DNA from: Akkermansia muciniphila | GTDB taxonomy: Bacteria > Verrucomicrobiota > Verrucomicrobiia > Verrucomicrobiales > V1-33 | Assembly (NCBI GenBank): GCA_943331195.2 | Contig: CALQKQ020000078.1 | Coordinates: 1 to 10,900, forward strand | Reading direction: 5' to 3' | DNA: 10,900 bases | Shown: positions 1-6,982 of the stretch, piece after piece | How positions within the stretch are numbered: position 1 is the first letter of the stretch | Layout: each line of letters opens with the position of its first letter | Translations under genes and position numbers: made by a program | The notes under the pieces: model-generated | Database searches by the model: none | What the model was told of the DNA's origin: nothing | The model's input: only the letters and a program-made list of their open reading frames with translations

Positions 1-1
1 C

Positions 2-289
2 GGCCGCATGAATTTCCTCCCCCCCGGCACCCTCGGCCACCCCCCCGCCAACGGCCCCGTCTGGATCCGCCCCGAACACCTCGAACTCATCCCTTCCCCT
101 GCCCACCCCGCCGACCTCACCGGCATGGTCCTCCGCACCCACTTCTACGGCGACCGCCAAGAAGTCGTCGTCGCCTGCACCGGCCCCCACGGCAGCACCC
201 TCGAAATCTCCGTCCTCGGCGACCCCCTCGCCTCCTTCCGCCCCGGCTCCCGCGTCCACCTCCGCGAAAAATCCCCCTCCCCCGCCTAA
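2..289 (+). CDS. ABC transporter ATP-binding protein, C-terminal part (TOBE domain), partial
   Basis: This is the 3' end of a gene that begins before the window; the frame is open back to base 2 and ends at TAA 287-289, giving 95 residues. The segment VWIRPEHLELIP followed by a small beta-rich stretch (GMVLRTHFYGDRQEVVV ... FRPGSRVHLRE) is the usual look of the C-terminal TOBE domain of importer-type ABC ATPases such as the FbpC, PotA and CysA group. There the domain follows the nucleotide-binding domain and helps regulate or assemble the transporter. The Walker motifs lie outside the window, so the substrate (iron, sulfate, polyamine, sugar) cannot be told. The protein would act at the cytoplasmic face of the inner membrane. 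It lies only 26 bases before the FtsX-type permease gene on the same strand, although permeases of that type normally use MacB/LolD-like ATPases that have no TOBE domain. Confidence 0.75.
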   Translation, partial: GRMNFLPPGTLGHPPANGPVWIRPEHLELIPSPAHPADLTGMVLRTHFYGDRQEVVVACTGPHGSTLEISVLGDPLASFRPGSRVHLREKSPSPA

Positions 290-315
290 CTGGCCCCCCG
301 CCAGACCCCTCCCCC

Positions 316-2892
316 ATGTTCCCCTCCCTCGCCCTCGCCGCCACCCTCGCCAAGGCGGCCTGGCGCGGCTGGCGCGCCAAACCCTTCCTCACCGCCCTCA
401 ACGTCCTCGGCCTCGCCATCGGCATCGCCGTCTACCTCGCCATCCAAATCGTCAACCACAGCGCCACCCGCTCCTTCCAAGCCGGCATCGACCTCGTCGC
501 CGGTCGCAGCCACCTCGAAATCACCGGCCCCAACGGCGTCCCCGAATCCCTCTGGCTCAGCCTCCCCACCTTCCCCGGCATCCAAGCCGCCTCCCCCATC
601 CTCGAAGCCTACGCCACCCTCCCCGACCACCCCGGCGAATACCTCCGCCTCATCGGCACCGACCCCTTCACCGCCGCCCCCTTCTTCGCAGCCGCCCAAG
701 CCGACGCCGCCTCCGCCTGGACCAGCCGCACCGAAGACTGGCTCGCCCACCCCAGCGCCGCCGTCATCAACCAAGCTTGGGCCCAACGCCTCAACCTCGC
801 CCCCGGCGCCACCCTCACCCTCTCCCTCAACGGCCGCTCCCTCCCCCTCCGCATCGCCGCCACCTTCCCCTCCCCCCCAGGCCGCGGCGACTCCCTCCGC
901 ACCGCCTTCCTCGACATCGGCTGGGCCCAAGAACTCTTCCAACAACCCGGCTCCCTCAGCAGCATCCAACTCATCCTCGACGACCCCACCCAACTCTCCT
1001 CCGTCGCCGCTGAGCTCCAAAAAATCCTCCCCCCCGGCCTCCAGGTCCAAGCCCCCGCCCAGCGCAATCGCCAAGTCGGCCTCATGCTCCAGGGCTTCCA
1101 ACTCAACCTCACCGCCCTCAGCCTCGTCTCCCTCCTCGTCGGCGTCTTCCTCATCGCCAACACCATCGCCGCCTCCGTCGTCCGCCAGCGCCGCGAAATC
1201 GGCATCCTCCGCGCCATCGGCGCCTCCCGCTCCCACATCCGCATCCTCTTCCTCGCCGAAGCCGCCTTCTCCGCCCTCCTCGGCGGCCTCCTCGGCATCC
1301 CCCTCGCCCGCCTCATCGCCGCCGCCCTCCTCCACGGCGTCTCCCAAACCATCTCCGCCCACTACGTCCTTCTCAGCATCGACCAAACCTGGGTCTCCCC
1401 CCTCCACGTCGCCCAAGCCCTCCTCTGCGGCTTGCTCGCCGCCCTCGCCGGTGCCTGGGGCCCCGCCCGCGAGGCCTCCGCCCTCAACCCCATCGCCGTC
1501 CTCCGCCCCGGCCGCAACCTCGAGACCCTCCCCCTCCCCTGGTGGAAACCCCTCGCCCCCGCCCTCCTCCTCCTCGCCCTCGCCGCCGCCTTCTCCCGCC
1601 AAGCCCTCCACACCGGCCCCCCCTGGCTCAGCTTCGCCGCCTGCCTCGCCCTCGTCCTCGGCTTCGTCCTCCTCGCCCGCCCCGCCGCCCAGGCCGCCGC
1701 CTTCCTCGCCGAACGCGCCGCCCGCCCCTTCCCCCACCTCCTCCTCTTCCGCATGGGCGCCGCCCACCTCGCCAAAGCCCTCCACCGCGCCGCCCCCGTC
1801 ATCGCCGCCCTCCTCACCTCCGTCGCCATGGTCCTCGGCGTCACCATCATGATCCACTCCTTCCGCAGCACCCTCACCCTCTGGATCGACTCCACCCTCC
1901 GCGCCGACCTCTACATCGCCCCCGCCGCCAACGAAATCCTCAAACGCAGCGCCACCCTCCCCGACGCCCTCGCCCAACGCCTCCAACACCACCCCGCCGT
2001 CCGCCACGCCGAAACCCTCCGCGAAGAACGCGTCAGCCTCGCCGACGACCCCACCCCCTACACCCTCCGCGCCATCGACCGCCTCCCCGCCATCCCCCTC
2101 CCCTTCACCTCTGGCGACCCCGCCGCCCAAGACGCCTCCTGGCGCCTCCCCGACCACCTCGCCGCCAGCGAAATCCTCGCCACTCGCCTCCACTGGCGCC
2201 CCGGCCAAACCATCGTCCTCGCCACCCCCGTCGGCCCCCTCCCCTTCACCCTCGCGGGCATCTTCTACGACTACGCCGACGACCAAGGCTGCCTCTACAT
2301 CACCCGCGAAAACCACGCCCGCCACTGGCCCAACACCCAGCTCCACGCCATCGCCGCCTTCCTCCACGACCCCGCCCAAGCCTCCGCCCTCGAAGCCGAA
2401 ATCCGCCGCGACTTCAACCCCTCCGGTGCCCTTTCCATCTACCAAAACCACGCCCTCCGCTCCCGCGTCTTCGACATCTTCGACCAAACCTTCGCCGTCA
2501 CCCAACTCCTCCGCGTCATCGCCATCGGCGTCGCCCTCCTCGGCATCACCCTCGCCCTCAGCACCCTCGTCGCCGAACGCGCCCACGACATCGCCGCCCT
2601 CCGCGCCATCGGCGCCAGCCCCTCCCAAATCGCCGCCATCCACCTCACCGAAGCCGGCCTCATCGGCCTCGTCAGCGCCTTCCTCGGCATGGCCTGCGGC
2701 CTCCTCCTCTCCATGATCCTCACCTGGGTCGTCAATAAAGCCTTCTTCGGCTGGACCGTCCGCTTCGACCTCCCCTGGTCCGAATGGGCTTGCACCCCCC
2801 TCTGGGTCACCCCCGTCGCCCTCCTCGCCGGTCTCCTCCCCGCCTACAAAGCCGCCACCACCAACCTCGCCACCGCCCTCCGCAGCGAGTAA
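316..2892 (+). CDS. FtsX/MacB-type ABC transporter permease, duplicated (YbbP-like)
   Basis: An 858-residue inner-membrane protein with the architecture of a double FtsX permease. Hydrophobic segments by eye: one near residues 24-46, a large extracytoplasmic domain (about 50-260, MacB periplasmic-core-like), then segments near 265-290, 310-340, 362-382, 410-428, 438-456 and 494-515, a second external domain (about 520-730), and three final segments near 732-752, 777-805 and 828-845. Each half carries the FtsX hallmark after a membrane segment: REIGILRAIGAS (about 293-304) and HDIAALRAIGAS in the second half. The length is close to E. coli YbbP (about 800). Such permeases work with a separate ATPase, often moving lipids, lipoproteins or peptides; the substrate here is unknown. 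The ATG at 316 is chosen because an amphipathic lead and the first membrane segment follow directly; no Shine-Dalgarno sequence precedes it. Codon use is extremely C-ending, which makes long spurious frames on both strands. Confidence 0.9.
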   Translation: MFPSLALAATLAKAAWRGWRAKPFLTALNVLGLAIGIAVYLAIQIVNHSATRSFQAGIDLVAGRSHLEITGPNGVPESLWLSLPTFPGIQAASPILEAYATLPDHPGEYLRLIGTDPFTAAPFFAAAQADAASAWTSRTEDWLAHPSAAVINQAWAQRLNLAPGATLTLSLNGRSLPLRIAATFPSPPGRGDSLRTAFLDIGWAQELFQQPGSLSSIQLILDDPTQLSSVAAELQKILPPGLQVQAPAQRNRQVGLMLQGFQLNLTALSLVSLLVGVFLIANTIAASVVRQRREIGILRAIGASRSHIRILFLAEAAFSALLGGLLGIPLARLIAAALLHGVSQTISAHYVLLSIDQTWVSPLHVAQALLCGLLAALAGAWGPAREASALNPIAVLRPGRNLETLPLPWWKPLAPALLLLALAAAFSRQALHTGPPWLSFAACLALVLGFVLLARPAAQAAAFLAERAARPFPHLLLFRMGAAHLAKALHRAAPVIAALLTSVAMVLGVTIMIHSFRSTLTLWIDSTLRADLYIAPAANEILKRSATLPDALAQRLQHHPAVRHAETLREERVSLADDPTPYTLRAIDRLPAIPLPFTSGDPAAQDASWRLPDHLAASEILATRLHWRPGQTIVLATPVGPLPFTLAGIFYDYADDQGCLYITRENHARHWPNTQLHAIAAFLHDPAQASALEAEIRRDFNPSGALSIYQNHALRSRVFDIFDQTFAVTQLLRVIAIGVALLGITLALSTLVAERAHDIAALRAIGASPSQIAAIHLTEAGLIGLVSAFLGMACGLLLSMILTWVVNKAFFGWTVRFDLPWSEWACTPLWVTPVALLAGLLPAYKAATTNLATALRSE

Positions 2893-2925
2893 CTCCCCCA
2901 CCTCCCCCGGGAACGGCCCAGCCCC

Positions 2926-2972
2926 CTCGCTTTCTACCAGGTAATTTCCGGCAAGCCCCGACCGCGCGCCCT
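2926..2972 (+). repeat. Dispersed CCAGGTAATTT repeat, copy A (degenerate flanks)
   Basis: The core CCAGGTAATTT lies at 2937-2947, followed by CCGGCAAGCCCCGACC. It resembles copy B (3084 onward), sharing the 11-base core and most of the following 16 bases (CGG, AAG and CCGACC at the same spacing). The left flank does not pair well with the right, so this copy lacks the clear stem of copies B and C. It starts about 35 bases after the permease stop codon. Confidence 0.6.
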
Positions 2973-3071
2973 TCGCCAGCAAAGCACCGGCCCAGTCGGG
3001 GGGAACTGGAGGCCCCTCGCTGGCCCGGCGCGATCGCTTGTAATGCCGCCATCGGCCCATCGGCCAAGTCA

Positions 3072-3110
3072 TCCCGCATTTTTCCAGGTAATTTGCGGGA
3101 AGAACCGACC
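3072..3110 (+). repeat. Dispersed CCAGGTAATTT hairpin repeat, copy B
   Basis: The core CCAGGTAATTT lies at 3084-3094. It is enclosed by a perfect 7-base inverted repeat, TCCCGCA (3072-3078) and TGCGGGA (3094-3100). The tail AAGAACCGACC extends the similarity to copy A. Compared with copy C the stem bases differ on both arms but still pair, so pairing appears to be maintained. Confidence 0.7.
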
Positions 3111-3173
3111 CACTTCCTGGCACACCGGGTCCCCTGAGCGCCGCCGCCGGGGCGGTGCGGGGGGAGCGGCCGC

Positions 3174-4223
3174 TCACGGCGGCCAAGCGCCATCAGCGAA
3201 CGCGCGGGGCGCGAGCTGGGCGGGGTCGATGACGGCGTGCTTCACGCGCTGCCGCTTCCAGGTATAAGTGACGTGAACGCGGCCGTCGGCGGTCTGGATG
3301 ATGGCTGGATAACTGAATTCGCCGGGGGCGTCCTCCAGCAGCAGGGCGGCCTGCCAGCTTTGGCCGTCGCGGGAGACGGCTAAGTTGAGGGGGGAACGGC
3401 TGGTAGCGCTGTGATTGTAAATGAGAAGGTGTCGTCCGTCGCGCAAGGTCACGGCGTCGGTGCCAGAGCTGGGGTTGGGCAAGGGAGTCGCCGTGAGGGG
3501 ACCCCAGGTTTTTCCTAAATCGGGCGATCCGATCTGGAAGATCTTCCCTTGGCGGGTGCGACCTAGCGCGAGGAGATGTTCGCCACCCGTGAAGAGAATG
3601 CTCGGCTGAATGGCGCTGAAAGCTAGCCCGTCGTTGAGGGGGCCGGTGCTCGTCCAAGTCTGACCGAGGTCGCTGGTGTGCTCGAAGTGGATGCGCCACT
3701 GGCTTGGACGGGTCGGCGTTTCGCTGCTCGAGGGGCAGAGCAAGGAACCGTCCGGGAGGAGCACGGGCTTGTTCTTGATCGGTCCCAGCTGACCGCTCGG
3801 GAGGCGCAAGGGCTCGCTCCAGGTGTGCCCGGCATCGCTGCTGCTGCGGCGCAGCCCCCACCAGGTTTGCGGGGTGGGGCCGACCTTGTAAAAGAGCAAC
3901 AAGGGGCCGCGAGGGACTTGGAACAGCACTGGGTTCCAGCAGGGCAAGCGGGTGCCGTCGGGCTGGATTCCGTTGGCGACTTCGCGGGGTGCCGTCCAGG
4001 TTCCGGCTTCTTGACGGGACAGGTAAATGGCGACGTCGGGCTCGCCTTCGTCGCTGCCCCCGAACCAGGCCGCAGCCAGCCCACCCGAGGTTTCGGCTAG
4101 GGTGGAGGCGTGGCAACTGGGAAAGGGGGCGCTTTGGTAGATGAATTCGGAAGAAACCAGGCCGGGAAGCGGCGCGGCCGCAGCTGGGCCGACCAGGAGG
4201 CCGAGCAGGGGGAGGAGTTTCAT
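3174..4223 (-). CDS. Secreted sialidase-like Asp-box beta-propeller protein
   Basis: A 349-residue protein starting at ATG 4223, with an evident signal peptide (MKLLPLLGLLVGPAAAAPLPG). A TTG four codons upstream is possible but would only lengthen the leader. Four Asp-box motifs are seen: SSDAGHTW (about 128-135), TSDLGQTW (184-191), SPDLGKTW (233-240) and the weaker SRDGQSW (285-291). These mark the blades of a six-bladed sialidase-type propeller. CHASTLAE near residue 37 and YPAIIQTADGRVHVTYTW near 305 match the pattern I associate with the predicted neuraminidase group (BNR_2/COG4692-like). The protein would be exported and act on glycans, but family members need not be true sialidases, so the substrate is open. 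It is divergent from the FKBP gene (114 bases between starts) and convergent with the permease gene. No Shine-Dalgarno sequence precedes the start. Confidence 0.8.
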   Translation of the reverse strand: MKLLPLLGLLVGPAAAAPLPGLVSSEFIYQSAPFPSCHASTLAETSGGLAAAWFGGSDEGEPDVAIYLSRQEAGTWTAPREVANGIQPDGTRLPCWNPVLFQVPRGPLLLFYKVGPTPQTWWGLRRSSSDAGHTWSEPLRLPSGQLGPIKNKPVLLPDGSLLCPSSSETPTRPSQWRIHFEHTSDLGQTWTSTGPLNDGLAFSAIQPSILFTGGEHLLALGRTRQGKIFQIGSPDLGKTWGPLTATPLPNPSSGTDAVTLRDGRHLLIYNHSATSRSPLNLAVSRDGQSWQAALLLEDAPGEFSYPAIIQTADGRVHVTYTWKRQRVKHAVIDPAQLAPRAFADGAWPP

Positions 4224-4301
4224 GGAAAAAAGCAAGACCCCAGATCGGCCGGGGATGGAAAAGGAGCAAGCGGAGCCGCGAAAATCGTGCTGGGAAAGCC
4301 T

Positions 4302-4329
4302 TTGACGGCACCGCGCTGCGGTTTACCCT
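4302..4329 (+). promoter_or_regulatory. Possible sigma-70-type promoter of the FKBP gene, nearly leaderless
   Basis: TTGACG (4302-4307) matches the -35 consensus at five of six positions. After 16 bases comes TACCCT (4324-4329), a weak -10 match (first two bases and last base). Transcription would start within a few bases of the ATG at 4338, giving almost no leader, which fits the absence of a ribosome binding site. The -10 is poor, so this is tentative. Confidence 0.25.
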
Positions 4330-4337
4330 CGCCGCCT

Positions 4338-5030
4338 ATGCGCAAAATCCTCCTCTCCGCCGCCGGCCTTGCAATGGCCGGAGTCGCCGGTGCCCAAGAC
4401 AAAGGGGCCGCCCCTGCCGATCCCCCGAGCTATGTCATCGGCACCAACATTGCCACCAACCTCAAGGGCCAAGGCGTCGAGGTGAACCTCGAAAGCCTCA
4501 TCGCCGGCTTGACTGACGTCCTCAAGGGCACTGGCTCCAAGATCCCCGCCGCTCAGGCCCAGGAGATCATGAGCAAATTCCAGGCCGACATGCAAGCCAA
4601 GCAAGGCGCCAAAGCCGCCGAAAGCGGCAAGAAAAACATCGAAGATGGCAAAGCTTTCCTCGAGAAACACGGCAAAGCCGAAGGCGTGAAAACCACCACC
4701 AGCGGCTTGCAGTATTCCGTGATGAAGGAAGGCAGCGGCGCCAAGCCCAAGGCCACCGACACCGTGAAAGTCCACTACCATGGCACGTTGCTCGACGGCA
4801 AGGTCTTCGACAGCTCCGTGGACCGCAACGAGCCCGCCACGTTCCCCCTCGACGGCGTGATCAAGGGCTGGACCGAAGGCCTCCAACTGATGACGGTCGG
4901 CTCCAAGTATAAATTCGTGCTCCCTTCCGAGCTCGCCTATGGCGAACGCGGCGCGGGCGGCGACATCGGGCCCAATGCCGTCCTCACCTTTGAGGTCGAA
5001 TTACTCGAAATCGTCAAAAGCGCTAAATAA
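4338..5030 (+). CDS. FKBP-type peptidyl-prolyl cis-trans isomerase, exported (Mip/FkpA-like)
   Basis: A 230-residue protein that catalyses proline isomerisation during folding of exported proteins. Residues 1-19 form a signal peptide (MRKILLSAAGLAMAGVAGAQ). Residues 30-115 form a helical, Lys/Ala-rich FKBP N-terminal dimerisation-like region (YVIGTNIATNLK ... GKAFLEKHGKAEGVKTTTSGLQY). Residues about 140-226 are the FKBP catalytic domain. Active-site positions known from FKBP12 are present: Tyr147 (VHYHG), Asp158 (VFDSS), Val174-Ile175, Trp178 (VIKGW), Tyr201 (LAYGERG) and Phe218 (LTFEVEL). The ATG at 4338 is chosen because the signal peptide begins there; the frame is open further upstream (to 4110) but runs antisense through the divergent sialidase-like gene. 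A strong intrinsic terminator follows, and the gene converges on pdxA. The cell location (periplasm, or outer-membrane attached) is inferred; no lipobox is seen. Confidence 0.92.
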   Translation: MRKILLSAAGLAMAGVAGAQDKGAAPADPPSYVIGTNIATNLKGQGVEVNLESLIAGLTDVLKGTGSKIPAAQAQEIMSKFQADMQAKQGAKAAESGKKNIEDGKAFLEKHGKAEGVKTTTSGLQYSVMKEGSGAKPKATDTVKVHYHGTLLDGKVFDSSVDRNEPATFPLDGVIKGWTEGLQLMTVGSKYKFVLPSELAYGERGAGGDIGPNAVLTFEVELLEIVKSAK

Positions 5031-5055
5031 GCCTTTTTGCTATAACCATTCAACG

Positions 5056-5087
5056 AGCCGGTGTCCCTCCAGGGGCACCGGCTTTTT
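5056..5087 (+). terminator. Intrinsic terminator of the FKBP gene
   Basis: Arms AGCCGGTGTCCC and GGGGCACCGGCT pair over 12 positions (one T-G wobble) around the loop TCCA, followed directly by TTTTT (5083-5087). It begins 26 bases after the FKBP stop. The T-run is present only in the + direction, so it serves the FKBP gene and not the converging pdxA. Confidence 0.92.
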
Positions 5088-5105
5088 CGTGGCCCCAACT
5101 CAACG

Positions 5106-5984
5106 TTAGAAAGCGCGACCGCGCCACAATTCTCCCGCGAGGCGAATCGCCGCAATCATGCTAGCGGGGCTGGCCCGACCCTGCCCAGCAATGTCGAAGG
5201 CCGTGCCGTGGTCGGGGCTGGTGCGGATCACCGGCAGGCCGAGAGTTAGGTTCACCGCTTGGTCGAAGTCGAGCAATTTCAGGGGGATCAAGCCCTGGTC
5301 GTGGTACATGCAGAGCACGGCATCATAGGCTCCCCGCGCCGCTTGGTAAAACAGGGTATCCGGCGGCAGGGGCCCGCTGAAGATGGCCCCCAAGCCCGCC
5401 TCCTGGAGCGCTTCCACCGCAGGGCGGATGATGGCGATTTCCTCCGCTCCGATGCGACCATTTTCCCCCGCGTGGGGGTTGAGCCCGGCCACGGCGAGGC
5501 GGGGCGCCGCTTGGCCGCGCTGCTGACAAAACGCCGCGAGAAGCTTTCCGTGCCGCACGATTTCAGCCACCGTGAGCAGCTCCGGCACCGCCCGCAGCGG
5601 CACATGAATCGTCACCAGCCCCACCGTGAGGTGCGGGCCAGTCAGGCACATTTGGTAGTTCTCGCAGTGGAAGCGAGCCGCGTAAAATTCGGTTTGCCCA
5701 GGAAAAGCGAATCCGTAAGCGGCCAGGTGATCTTTGCAAATTGGAGCCGTGACGACCGCCGCCAGCTCGCCCGTCTGCAGGCGCAGCACCGATTCCTCCA
5801 GCGACGCTAAGGCGGCGCGCGCCGTGGCCTCGTCGGGCCGCCCGGGCACCGCATGGGGGCATTCTCCGATGATGTGGTAGTCAAAATCGGGATCGAGCAG
5901 CCCGCTTGCTAGGGCGGCGCGGGTCACTTCGGGCCCAATCCCCGCAGCGTCCCCCAGGGTGATGCCGATGCGGGGACGGCTCAC
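5106..5984 (-). CDS. pdxA: 4-hydroxythreonine-4-phosphate dehydrogenase, compact form
   Basis: PdxA oxidises 4-phosphohydroxy-L-threonine with NAD(P) in the DXP-dependent pathway to pyridoxal 5'-phosphate. It is cytoplasmic, a metal-dependent dimer. The N-terminal RIGITLGDAAGIGPEV matches the family opening. The three metal-binding histidines of the E. coli enzyme (166, 211, 266) correspond to His127 (TIHVPL), His171 (LNPHAGENG) and His228 (MYHDQG). The substrate-contact Lys, Asn and Arg correspond to Lys236, Asn245 and Arg254. Two oddities: His127 lies about 39 residues earlier than in E. coli, because a stretch between IGE (residue 40) and the PGRPD segment is missing; and the usual GHTE motif reads GQTE (Gln97). 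I chose GTG at 5984, giving 292 residues: it overlaps the upstream stop as GTGA and begins right before the conserved strand. GTG at 6041 is an alternative that adds 19 unconserved residues. Confidence 0.9.
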   Translation of the reverse strand: MSRPRIGITLGDAAGIGPEVTRAALASGLLDPDFDYHIIGECPHAVPGRPDEATARAALASLEESVLRLQTGELAAVVTAPICKDHLAAYGFAFPGQTEFYAARFHCENYQMCLTGPHLTVGLVTIHVPLRAVPELLTVAEIVRHGKLLAAFCQQRGQAAPRLAVAGLNPHAGENGRIGAEEIAIIRPAVEALQEAGLGAIFSGPLPPDTLFYQAARGAYDAVLCMYHDQGLIPLKLLDFDQAVNLTLGLPVIRTSPDHGTAFDIAGQGRASPASMIAAIRLAGELWRGRAF

Positions 5985-6982
5985 GGAGCGGCGGGGGTGG
6001 AGATCCGGATGGTCGCTTTGCGCTTCAGTTGGGTGATCCACTCTTCATAGCCCTTTTTGCGTTTTTCCATGAGGACGCGCTTTTCTAGCTCCGCTTCCAC
6101 TTCCTCGGGCGGCTTGGCTTTCCCGGGGTTTTTGGCTTCGACATAAAAAACATAGAAGCTGTCATCAAACTCAATCACATCGCTCACTTTTTTGAGGGGG
6201 AGACTGAAAACCAAGGCCGCCATGCGCCGCGTGAGGTCTTTTTTGGTGATGAAGCCCCAGTCGCCCCCGTTGCCGGATTTGCTGTCCTGCGAGTGGGCCC
6301 GCGCCAGGGCGGCGAAGTCGTCGCCGCGGAGCAATTTGCTGCGGATCTCCTTAGCGAGCGCCTGCTGGGACTTGGTCGTGCTGCCGATTTCCTCGCTCAG
6401 CTTAGGAATGGTGATCGACCACAGCTTGATTTGATCGCCTTCGCGGAAATCTTCCCCATGCGCCGCCAGATAGGCCTTTTTTTCGTCGGAAGTGACGAAG
6501 CCGACGTCCTTGACGTTTTGGCCGCGCATCATTTGGACGATGATATTGGTGCGCTGTTTTTCGTAAAATTTCTTGTAACTGAGCCCGCTGGCGGTCAGTT
6601 CCCTGACGAATTTGGCCCGGTCGCCCTTGAAGGTTTCTTTGATGTAATTGGTTTTGATGTGCTCGTCGGCATAGGCGTTGACTTTGTCGCGGAAGTTGGC
6701 CTCGAAGGGCTCGAATTCTTTGAGAATGAGCTCCTGCTCAATCAGGGTATCGAGGGTTTTTTGGCGGAGATCGCTCAGTTCGCGGTCGAGTTCCGCCTTG
6801 TCCCCAATGCTGCCGCGCAGCTGCATTTCTTGAATTTTATTCAGTTCTTCGACTTCGGAGCGCAGGATGGGGCGGCCGTTGACCACCGCAGCGATGCCAT
6901 TGGTCTGCTGCGCGGGGGCCGCCAAGGCCAAGACCAAGGCCAGCAGCGCGGTGGAGACACGGAAGAGGAGGGGCGTTTTCAT
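5981..6982 (-). CDS. SurA-like periplasmic parvulin peptidyl-prolyl isomerase / chaperone
   Basis: A 333-residue exported folding factor. Residues 1-25 are a signal peptide (MKTPLLFRVSTALLALVLALAAPAQ). Residues 27-160 form a SurA N-terminal-type chaperone region, opening with IAAVVNGRPILRSEVEE, the usual SurA/PpiD start, then charged helices. Residues about 183-285 form one parvulin domain: IKLWSITIPK, FAALARAHSQDSKSGNGGDWGFI, MAALVFSLPLKKVSDVIEFDDSFYVFYVEAK. A charged C-terminal helix follows (about 292-320). E. coli SurA has two parvulin domains (428 residues); this protein has one, as in many short SurA homologues, so I do not assign the symbol firmly. The ATG at 6982 is chosen because the signal peptide starts there; the open frame continues upstream to 7294 but into promoter space and the sulfatase gene. 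Its stop TGA overlaps the pdxA start, implying co-transcription and coupled translation. Confidence 0.88.
   Translation of the reverse strand: MKTPLLFRVSTALLALVLALAAPAQQTNGIAAVVNGRPILRSEVEELNKIQEMQLRGSIGDKAELDRELSDLRQKTLDTLIEQELILKEFEPFEANFRDKVNAYADEHIKTNYIKETFKGDRAKFVRELTASGLSYKKFYEKQRTNIIVQMMRGQNVKDVGFVTSDEKKAYLAAHGEDFREGDQIKLWSITIPKLSEEIGSTTKSQQALAKEIRSKLLRGDDFAALARAHSQDSKSGNGGDWGFITKKDLTRRMAALVFSLPLKKVSDVIEFDDSFYVFYVEAKNPGKAKPPEEVEAELEKRVLMEKRKKGYEEWITQLKRKATIRISTPAAP

Larger units (their letters stand above)
2893..3173. other. Non-coding interval between convergent genes, with two dispersed repeat copies
   Basis: A 281-base spacer between the 3' ends of the permease gene and the sialidase-like gene. 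I see no credible coding frame. It holds two copies of the CCAGGTAATTT element (listed separately), a long-range inverted pair CCCCGAC (2956-2962) / GTCGGGG (2995-3001), a tandem 8-base duplication CATCGGCC at 3050-3065, and the 12-base palindrome GAGCGGCCGCTC at 3164-3175 that overlaps the sialidase stop codon. No hairpin followed by a T-run is visible for either converging gene. Confidence 0.6.

Noticed and set aside
1542..2738. 398-codon + frame rich in Pro, Arg and His
   Set aside because: It is a shifted-frame shadow of the permease gene; its composition comes from C-rich codons read out of frame.
2926..3110. Possible start of a CRISPR array from the repeated CCAGGTAATTT copies
   Set aside because: Only two copies nearby, with unequal flanks, a 147-base spacing, copies elsewhere in inverted orientation, and no cas genes.
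3164..3175. 12-base palindrome GAGCGGCCGCTC as an operator site
   Set aside because: It overlaps the 3' end of the sialidase-like gene, far from any start, and such GC palindromes are expected by chance in this composition.
286..3186. 966-codon open frame on the minus strand opposite the permease gene
   Set aside because: It is antisense to a well-recognised FtsX permease and encodes almost only Gly, Glu, Asp, Ala and Val in a repetitive way, as expected from the complement of C-ending codons. No domain is visible.
4110..4337. Upstream extension of the FKBP frame by 76 codons
   Set aside because: It would lie antisense over the sialidase-like signal peptide region and bury the FKBP signal peptide; the ATG at 4338 fits better.
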